Source of the DNA: CAYGWX01 sp964353855 [NCBI: uncultured bacterium]
Lineage (GTDB): Bacteria > Edwardsbacteria > CAYGWX01
Length of the DNA: 9,754 nucleotides
Assembly (NCBI GenBank): GCA_964353855.1
Contig: CAYGWX010000078.1
Location: 1-9,754, forward strand
Direction of reading: 5' to 3'
Of the stretch, positions 5,915 to 9,754 are shown in pieces. Each line of letters opens with the position of its first letter. Position 1 is the stretch's first letter. The translations under genes were made by a program, and so were the position numbers. Below the pieces are notes generated by a model. That model searched no databases. It was given only the letters and a program-made list of their open reading frames with translations, and was not told where the DNA came from.

Positions 5915-6889
5915 ATGCGACTGCCCAAGGGACGCCCTGTGCTCCAGAACGCCAAGCTGGAGTACGTGCACTTCGACAACATCCTGGCCGACGCCAAGAA
6001 GGAGCGGGCCAGCAAGATCTCCGGATACCTGGAGATCATCTACCCGGATGCCACGGAGTTCCTGTTCCTGCGGAGGGGGGAGCCGTTCAACGCCGCCCGG
6101 TTCACCCGCGAAGGGCGCGAGGCCAAGACCATCAACGATATCGTGGACAAAACAAAGACCGCGACCGGGGGGATGGTGAACCTCTACGAAACCTCGGATG
6201 AGCTCGTGGCCATGGTGGTGATGACCCTCACGGCCAAGCCCCTTTTCAAGGGCGCGGACCTGGGAAAGATCAACGTGGACGCCCTTTTCGACCGGCTCCA
6301 AAAATCCAAGTTCAACGGGTTCCTGGAGTTGCGTAAGGGCGTGGAGCTGTCCTACGTGCGGTTCCGGGAGGGGGAAGCCGTGAAGGGGTTCTTCATCGCC
6401 AAGCCCGAGGTGCCCCTCACCACCCCGGCCCTGCGCGACCTGTTCTCGGCCTTGGGGACGGGGGAAACCCTGATGATCGACGCCTATGAGGAGACCTCGG
6501 ACACCGCCATCGAGCAGGCCACCCCGGCGATGGTCACCCTGTTCCAGAACACCCTCAACCGCATCGCCCAGGACCTGGCCGGCGTGGTGGGGCCGACTCT
6601 CGTGAAGAGGACCCTGGAGGGGTCCAAAACGGCCATCGAGGTACGCTATCCGTTCATGAAGGACTTCACGGTGGAGGGGAACGGGACCGTGAGCGGAAAC
6701 ACCATGACCTCCCCGACGGCCCTGGCTAAAGCCTTTGCGGAATGGACGGACACCTTCGTGGAATCCTTCCGGGCACTCCTCGGAAAGCGCCTGGACCAGC
6801 TCATCCAGAACGCCCTGAAGGACTACCGCTTCGCGCTGCGCTCCACCGGGTTCGTGGAAATATCCAAGCTCGCCCGGTTGATGGATTAG
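5915..6889 (+). CDS. Protein with two DUF4388-like repeats, unknown function
   Basis: 324 residues, no signal peptide or membrane segment, so probably cytoplasmic. Seen: an internal duplication. The first unit is at about 18-105 (SGYLEI, then EFLFLRRGEPFNAARF). The second is at about 121-190 (NGFLELRKG, then SYVRFREGEAVKGFFIA). Both resemble the G(Y/F)LE...(F/V)RxGE pattern of DUF4388 (PATAN-like) domains found in bacterial signalling proteins. Residues from about 195 to the end form a helical region I do not recognise (TPAMVTLFQNTLNRIAQDL onward). Assignment to DUF4388 is by eye and tentative. The ATG at 5915 is the only usable start after an in-frame TAA at 5870; no Shine-Dalgarno sequence precedes it, only the 10-bp array. 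Position behind a Crp/Fnr-type gene suggests a shared signalling role, which is inference. Confidence 0.6.
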   Translation: MRLPKGRPVLQNAKLEYVHFDNILADAKKERASKISGYLEIIYPDATEFLFLRRGEPFNAARFTREGREAKTINDIVDKTKTATGGMVNLYETSDELVAMVVMTLTAKPLFKGADLGKINVDALFDRLQKSKFNGFLELRKGVELSYVRFREGEAVKGFFIAKPEVPLTTPALRDLFSALGTGETLMIDAYEETSDTAIEQATPAMVTLFQNTLNRIAQDLAGVVGPTLVKRTLEGSKTAIEVRYPFMKDFTVEGNGTVSGNTMTSPTALAKAFAEWTDTFVESFRALLGKRLDQLIQNALKDYRFALRSTGFVEISKLARLMD

Positions 6890-6916
6890 GAAAATACAAC
6901 ATAGAGGAATGCCAAG

Positions 6917-6937
6917 GACCCCGATGCTGTCGGGGTC
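6917..6937 (+). other. Perfect 8-bp hairpin between two genes, upstream of rsmI
   Basis: GACCCCGA (6917-6924) pairs with TCGGGGTC (6930-6937) around a TGCTG loop. No T-tract follows on either strand, so it is not a standard terminator. Its CCCGATGCTGTC core matches 11 of 12 bases of the hairpin core at 1153-1164, suggesting a dispersed element. Confidence 0.6.
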
Positions 6938-6954
6938 AAACCATTAGCACCCCC

Positions 6955-7647
6955 ATGGCAGGTGGAACTCTCTTTCTCGTGGCTACCCCGATCGGGAACT
7001 TGGAAGACATCACGCTTCGGGCGGTCCGCATTCTGAAGGAGGTCTCGCTCATCGCTGCCGAGGATACGCGCCGGACGAAAACGCTCCTGGCCCGCTATGA
7101 AATCCACACCCCGATGGCAAGCTATCAGGCTTACAGCGAGGAGAGGAAGCTGGAGCCCCTGCTTGCTCGACTCCAGAGGGGAGAGGATATCGCCCTGGTC
7201 ACGGACGGAGGGACCCCGGGCATCTCTGACCCCGGAGGGGCGCTGGTCCGAGCGGCAATAGCCCAGGGAATAACCATCGTCCCTGTACCCGGGCCCACAG
7301 CCTTCGTCGCCGCGCTCGTGGCCTCAGGGCTTCCCTGCGACCGGTTTATGTTCGCCGGGTTTCTTCCGGTCAAGCCCGGACGGAGGGCGAACAAACTCGC
7401 GGCTTTGGCCGAGGAAGAAGCGACGCTTATCTTCTATGAATCCCCGTTCCGCCTGGAGAGAACCTTAAGAGACCTCCTTGCCGTGCTCGGGGACAGGAGG
7501 GCAGCAGTGGCCAGGGAGTTGACCAAGATGTACGAAGAAATCAAGCGAGGGAAGCTCTCCGAGCTCATCGCCTGGGCCGGGGAGAGGAGCCCGAAGGGGG
7601 AGATGGTGATCGTGGTGGAGGGCAGGGGTGTACTCCGAGGGGACTAA
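6955..7647 (+). CDS. rsmI: 16S rRNA (cytidine(1402)-2'-O)-methyltransferase RsmI
   Basis: A 230-residue SAM-dependent tetrapyrrole-methylase-fold enzyme. Known: RsmI 2'-O-methylates C1402 in the decoding centre of 16S rRNA. Seen in order: LFLVATPIGNLEDITLRA near the N-terminus, AAEDTRRTKTLL, the signature TDGGTPGISDPGG, VPGPTAFVAAL, then IFYESPFRLERTLRDL and RELTKMYEEIKRG. The ATG at 6955 places LVATPIGN at the usual distance from the N-terminus; the open frame continues upstream, but that part has no family resemblance. No clear Shine-Dalgarno sequence precedes the ATG. Compared with E. coli RsmI (286 residues), the protein stops right after the methylase fold and lacks the C-terminal helical extension. 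The last 20 bp overlap the next gene. Confidence 0.95.
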   Translation: MAGGTLFLVATPIGNLEDITLRAVRILKEVSLIAAEDTRRTKTLLARYEIHTPMASYQAYSEERKLEPLLARLQRGEDIALVTDGGTPGISDPGGALVRAAIAQGITIVPVPGPTAFVAALVASGLPCDRFMFAGFLPVKPGRRANKLAALAEEEATLIFYESPFRLERTLRDLLAVLGDRRAAVARELTKMYEEIKRGKLSELIAWAGERSPKGEMVIVVEGRGVLRGD

Positions 7648-8230
7648 AAAGGGGTTTGCCAGGCTCCTCGCGCCGATAGCGAGGCTGCTCGTAGTCCTCG
7701 GGGTCAAGCCCAACTACCTCACGGCATTCGGGTTCTTCGTGAGCGTGGGCGCGGGATACCTGTTCTGGCGGGGGCATTTCTTCTGGGCGGCGCTGGTGCT
7801 CCTGGCCTCGGGGATCTGCGACGCCCTGGACGGGGCCCTGGCCAGAGGCTCGAACCGCGTGACGACCTTCGGGAAGTTCCTGGACTCCACGCTGGACCGC
7901 TATTCCGAGATCGCGGTGTTCCTGGGCATCTTTCTTTTCTATCACGAGCGGACCGGATGGACCGACCACCCCTGGGGGGAGCTGCTGGCTTTCCTGGGCA
8001 TGGCGGCCTCGCTGATGGTGAGCTACTCCCGGGCCCGGGCTGAGGGCCTGGGCGAGGAGTGCAAGGTGGGACTGATGGAGCGGCCGGAGCGAATCACCCT
8101 GCTGGTGGCAGGGGCGGTCTTCGGAGCCACCGTCTTCTTCTGGGTGCTTTGGGCCTTGGTCGTCCTGGCCACGTTCACCGCCCTGCAGCGGTTGTTCTAT
8201 ATCCGCAGCAAGACCCGCAAGCCGGAATAG
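7628..8230 (+). CDS. CDP-alcohol phosphatidyltransferase (PgsA/phosphatidylinositol-phosphate-synthase-like)
   Basis: A 200-residue integral membrane enzyme that transfers a phosphatidyl group from CDP-diacylglycerol to an alcohol. Seen: a perfect family motif DxxDGxxARx8GxxxDxxxD, with D65, D68, G69, A72, R73, G82, D86 and D90; these Asp residues bind the catalytic metals. About six hydrophobic segments surround it. The stretch SYSRARAEGLG followed by GLMERPERI (about 133-156) resembles inositol-phosphate-type synthases more than classical PgsA, but the substrate is not certain. The start is GTG 7628, with GGAGG at 7617-7621 about 6 nt upstream. It overlaps rsmI by 20 bp, implying translational coupling. 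No inositol-phosphate synthase gene is visible in the window. Confidence 0.9.
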   Translation: MYSEGTKKGFARLLAPIARLLVVLGVKPNYLTAFGFFVSVGAGYLFWRGHFFWAALVLLASGICDALDGALARGSNRVTTFGKFLDSTLDRYSEIAVFLGIFLFYHERTGWTDHPWGELLAFLGMAASLMVSYSRARAEGLGEECKVGLMERPERITLLVAGAVFGATVFFWVLWALVVLATFTALQRLFYIRSKTRKPE

Positions 8231-8293
8231 TCTTTAAATACATAAAGAAAGCCCGGCCATCAGTTCCCAGAGCACCGGATAGAGGAAGTACAG

Positions 8294-8503
8294 ATCGAGA
8301 AAAACAGAAAGATCCGGAGGGTCATCCGGAGCAAGCCTACCCTGGAAGAGGCCGGGGTTCACCTGAAGCGGGCCTTCGGGCCGATCCCGGAGGCTCAGGA
8401 AACCTATTCCGCTTTGGCGGCCAGCACCGCCCGGTCCGAGGTGAAGTCCGCGGCCCAGCGCAAGATAAACAACCTGAAGGTTCCGACAGGTCGGAGCAAA
8501 TGA
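8294..8503 (+). CDS. Small basic protein, 69 codons, with a non-standard (ATC) start or a start-codon error
   Basis: The frame opens after TAA at 8243 and runs to TGA 8501-8503. It contains no ATG, GTG or TTG that would give a sensible start. A good Shine-Dalgarno GAGGA (8282-8286) sits 7-8 nt before ATC 8294, so initiation at ATC, or an ATG misread or mutated to ATC, is the simplest reading. Its product would begin (I/M)EKNRKIRRVIRSKPTLEE, continue through HLKRAFGPIPEAQ and end NNLKVPTGRSK; it is basic, mostly helical, with no membrane segment. Its TGA overlaps the ATG of the HAMP gene as ATGA, which strongly suggests coupled translation. Codon use (many CGG, GCC, ATC, AAG, GAG) resembles the neighbours. 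I do not recognise the family. Confidence 0.55.
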   Translation: MEKNRKIRRVIRSKPTLEEAGVHLKRAFGPIPEAQETYSALAASTARSEVKSAAQRKINNLKVPTGRSK

Positions 8504-9063
8504 ACGACCTCGACCAGCGCCGCTTCGTGAAGAGCATCCGGGAGGCGTTCGAGTTCAAGACCTTCCGGATGATGTTCACGGTCATCTTCCTGGCCTTCAT
8601 CCTGGCCCTGGCCCTGGGCTACACCTACTTCTTCCGGCACCAGGTGTTCATGTCATCCCAGAGCTTGCCGCCGGTCTTGGAGAAAGCCGGGGTCGTCGGA
8701 CAGGTGCTGCTTTTGGTCCTGGCCCTGATCGCGATCCTGATCGGGTGGATCACGGTCGTGATCTCGCTGCGCATCTTGGGCCCCCTGAAGCGCCTGGAGC
8801 GGGATCTTACGCGGATGGCCCGGGGGGATATCCCGGAGCCCATCAAGTTCCGCACCCGCGACGAGATGGAGTTCCACATGATCTCCCTGCCGTTCAACGA
8901 GCTCGTGGAGCGGATGCAGCACGAGCGCTCCGAGTTCCACTGGCTCCAGGAGCGGTGCCGGGACATCCGGATCCAGGCCGAGGCGAAAGCCCTCTCTCCG
9001 GAGGAGGTTGTGGTCCAGCTCAAGGCCCAGGAGGAGCGGCTGGCGGAGCTTCTGAAAACGTGA
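8500..9063 (+). CDS. HAMP-domain inner-membrane protein without output domain
   Basis: 187 residues. Seen: a short cytoplasmic N-terminus, membrane segment 1 (about 24-45), a periplasmic loop of only about 17-20 residues, membrane segment 2 (about 64-90), then a HAMP domain at about 90-140 with GPLKRLERDLTRMARGD and the conserved RDE of the second helix connector. A charged coiled-coil-like tail ends at LAELLKT. Known: HAMP relays signals between membrane and output domains such as kinases or chemotaxis signalling helices; none is present here. ATG 8500 overlaps the previous small ORF by ATGA and has GGAG at 8493-8496, rather close. An open frame reaches far upstream, but that part reads as out-of-frame translation of the phosphatidyltransferase gene. 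The protein could be an adaptor working with the small protein or with separately encoded partners. Confidence 0.85.
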   Translation: MNDLDQRRFVKSIREAFEFKTFRMMFTVIFLAFILALALGYTYFFRHQVFMSSQSLPPVLEKAGVVGQVLLLVLALIAILIGWITVVISLRILGPLKRLERDLTRMARGDIPEPIKFRTRDEMEFHMISLPFNELVERMQHERSEFHWLQERCRDIRIQAEAKALSPEEVVVQLKAQEERLAELLKT

Positions 9064-9097
9064 TAAGCGGACCCTTTAACCTAAAGGAAAGGCACGT

Positions 9098-9244
9098 ATG
9101 ATCGCAGGCATCCCGATCACCCGAATCTTTCAGATCAGCCCGACGTTCGACTTCCTGATGCCCTCCAGGGCCCTGTCCTTCGCTGCGGGCTTCGTGCCCG
9201 AGGGGAACCTCAGGACCAACCGCCTGGACATCCTGGTCCGGTAA
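9098..9244 (+). CDS. Hypothetical small protein, 48 residues
   Basis: ATG 9098 to TAA 9242, preceded by AAAGGAAAGG at 9083-9092, a strong ribosome binding site about 5 nt upstream. The product begins MIAGIPITRIFQISPTF and ends GNLRTNRLDILVR; it has no clear signal peptide or membrane segment. An inverted repeat CCTTTA (9073-9078) and TAAAGG (9082-9087) overlaps the ribosome binding site and might hide it. It lies 34 bp after the HAMP gene and 7 bp before the lipoprotein gene, so it is probably in the same operon. I do not recognise it. Confidence 0.55.
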   Translation: MIAGIPITRIFQISPTFDFLMPSRALSFAAGFVPEGNLRTNRLDILVR

Positions 9245-9251
9245 TCGTCTC

Positions 9252-9590
9252 ATGCCTGCACGCTGGCTTCTCCTTCTCCTGGTCATCGCTCTGCTCCTCA
9301 CCCTGAGCTGCTCCCAGGGCACGAGCCCCTTCTATCCGCCGGTGCCCGATGCCAGCCTGTTCTTCAATCTCGGTGGCTCAACGCAATATGTCGTAAATGG
9401 GGGTCAGGGTACGGCCTACGAAGTGCACCTGTGGCGTTTTTATGGAAGCGGCGGGCTTGATAACTTCGCCAATCGTGATTCCATGGTTTCACAGGAGCGC
9501 GTTGGATTCAGCGTTAATTACGACAGCCTTGAGGCTAACTGGAAGAACCCGAATGGGACCACGGGGAGAGTTAGGGCGAAAAAACCTTAA
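9252..9590 (+). CDS. Small predicted lipoprotein
   Basis: 112 residues with a type II signal peptide: basic start MPAR, a run of leucines and valine at 6-16, and a lipobox-like TLSC with Cys20 as the probable lipidated residue. The -3 position is Thr rather than the common Leu, acceptable but not ideal. The mature part of about 92 residues, from SQGTSPFYPPVPDASLFF onward, is rich in Gly, Asn, Tyr and Ser and looks beta-rich, as often seen in outer-membrane or surface lipoproteins. It ends with GRVRAKKP just ahead of a terminator. It starts 7 bp after the 48-residue ORF and shares the operon. No family is recognised; it may be a shortened form of a longer surface protein. Confidence 0.65.
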   Translation: MPARWLLLLLVIALLLTLSCSQGTSPFYPPVPDASLFFNLGGSTQYVVNGGQGTAYEVHLWRFYGSGGLDNFANRDSMVSQERVGFSVNYDSLEANWKNPNGTTGRVRAKKP

Positions 9591-9609
9591 TATTTTTCTT
9601 GTGATATAT

Positions 9610-9646
9610 AAGGCTCGGCCGACACAGGCCGGGCTTTCCCTTTTTC
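9610..9646 (+). terminator. Rho-independent terminator after the lipoprotein
   Basis: AAGGCTCGGCC (9610-9620) pairs with GGCCGGGCTTT (9627-9637), 11 bp with two G-U pairs, around a GACACA loop, followed by CCC and TTTTTC. It closes the rsmI-to-lipoprotein gene run. Confidence 0.8.
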
Positions 9647-9665
9647 TTTTCCCGGCCGTTCACGG

Positions 9666-9695
9666 TTGACAAATCCTTGCCGACTGTGGTAGAGT
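9666..9695 (+). promoter_or_regulatory. Probable sigma-70-type promoter for the next gene
   Basis: TTGACA at 9666-9671, in the context TTGACAAATC shared with the leuS promoter, is followed after 18 bp by TAGAGT (9690-9695), a weak -10 matching four of six consensus positions. It lies just behind the terminator at 9610. Confidence 0.5.
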
Positions 9696-9725
9696 TCTGT
9701 CCTGTCAGCACCCTGTGCGCACGGC

Positions 9726-9754
9726 ATGCGAAGGAGTGGAAAAATAGAGATGAT
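9726..9754 (+). CDS. Possible start of the next gene, cut by the window end
   Basis: An ATG at 9726 and another in the same frame at 9750 could start a gene that continues outside. AAGGAG (9731-9736) is about 13 nt before ATG 9750, longer than usual but usable. Too little is visible to name a product. Confidence 0.3.

Noticed and set aside
6742-6954. N-terminal extension of RsmI
   Set aside because: It overlaps the end of the DUF4388-like gene in another frame and has no resemblance to the family; RsmI homology begins just after ATG 6955.
8059-8499. N-terminal extension of the HAMP protein
   Set aside because: The upstream part is out-of-frame translation of the phosphatidyltransferase gene and of the small ORF. 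ATG 8500 has an adjacent GGAG, and the ATGA overlap fits.

Overview
The window comes from a GC-rich bacterium. A secreted protein with a C-terminal sorting domain of the type-IX secretion kind points to the FCB group or a related candidate phylum such as WOR-3-like lineages. This placement is inference from one domain and general gene style, not from a marker phylogeny.

Layout, almost entirely on the + strand. (1) Positions 1-1093 hold the 3' part of a secreted beta-propeller (FG-GAP/VCBS) protein with an Ig-like domain and a sorting domain. (2) Positions 1094-1880 hold no long gene but are crowded: hairpins and a terminator, a drifting 11-bp tandem array (1287-1451), a strong sigma-70-type promoter (1629-1658), a leucine-rich leader peptide (1665-1754) overlapping an antiterminator/terminator pair (1736-1801), and a 7-bp array abutting the leuS ribosome binding site. 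(3) leuS (1881-4340) and a LysE-family exporter (4384-5028) end at a strong terminator (5047-5071). (4) A consensus promoter (5110-5138) drives a Crp/Fnr-type regulator with an atypical recognition helix. A 10-bp-phased dyad array (5839-5908) separates it from a protein with two DUF4388-like repeats. (5) Next come rsmI without the usual C-terminal extension, an overlapping CDP-alcohol phosphatidyltransferase, a small ORF without a standard start codon (8294-8503), a HAMP-only membrane protein joined to it by an ATGA overlap, a 48-residue ORF, a small lipoprotein and a terminator (9610-9646). A new promoter and the first codons of a possible next gene close the window.

The strongest regulatory signal is the leuS leader. 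A Leu-rich peptide ends inside the 5' arm of a roughly 15-bp antiterminator whose 3' arm is also the 5' arm of an intrinsic terminator, which is the logic of leucine-responsive attenuation. The strongest unexplained signal is a set of short tandem arrays (periods 7, 7, 10 and 11 bp) at gene junctions or in a domain linker. Two of them change sequence gradually while keeping strict phase. The main hidden gene is the 69-codon ORF at 8294-8503.
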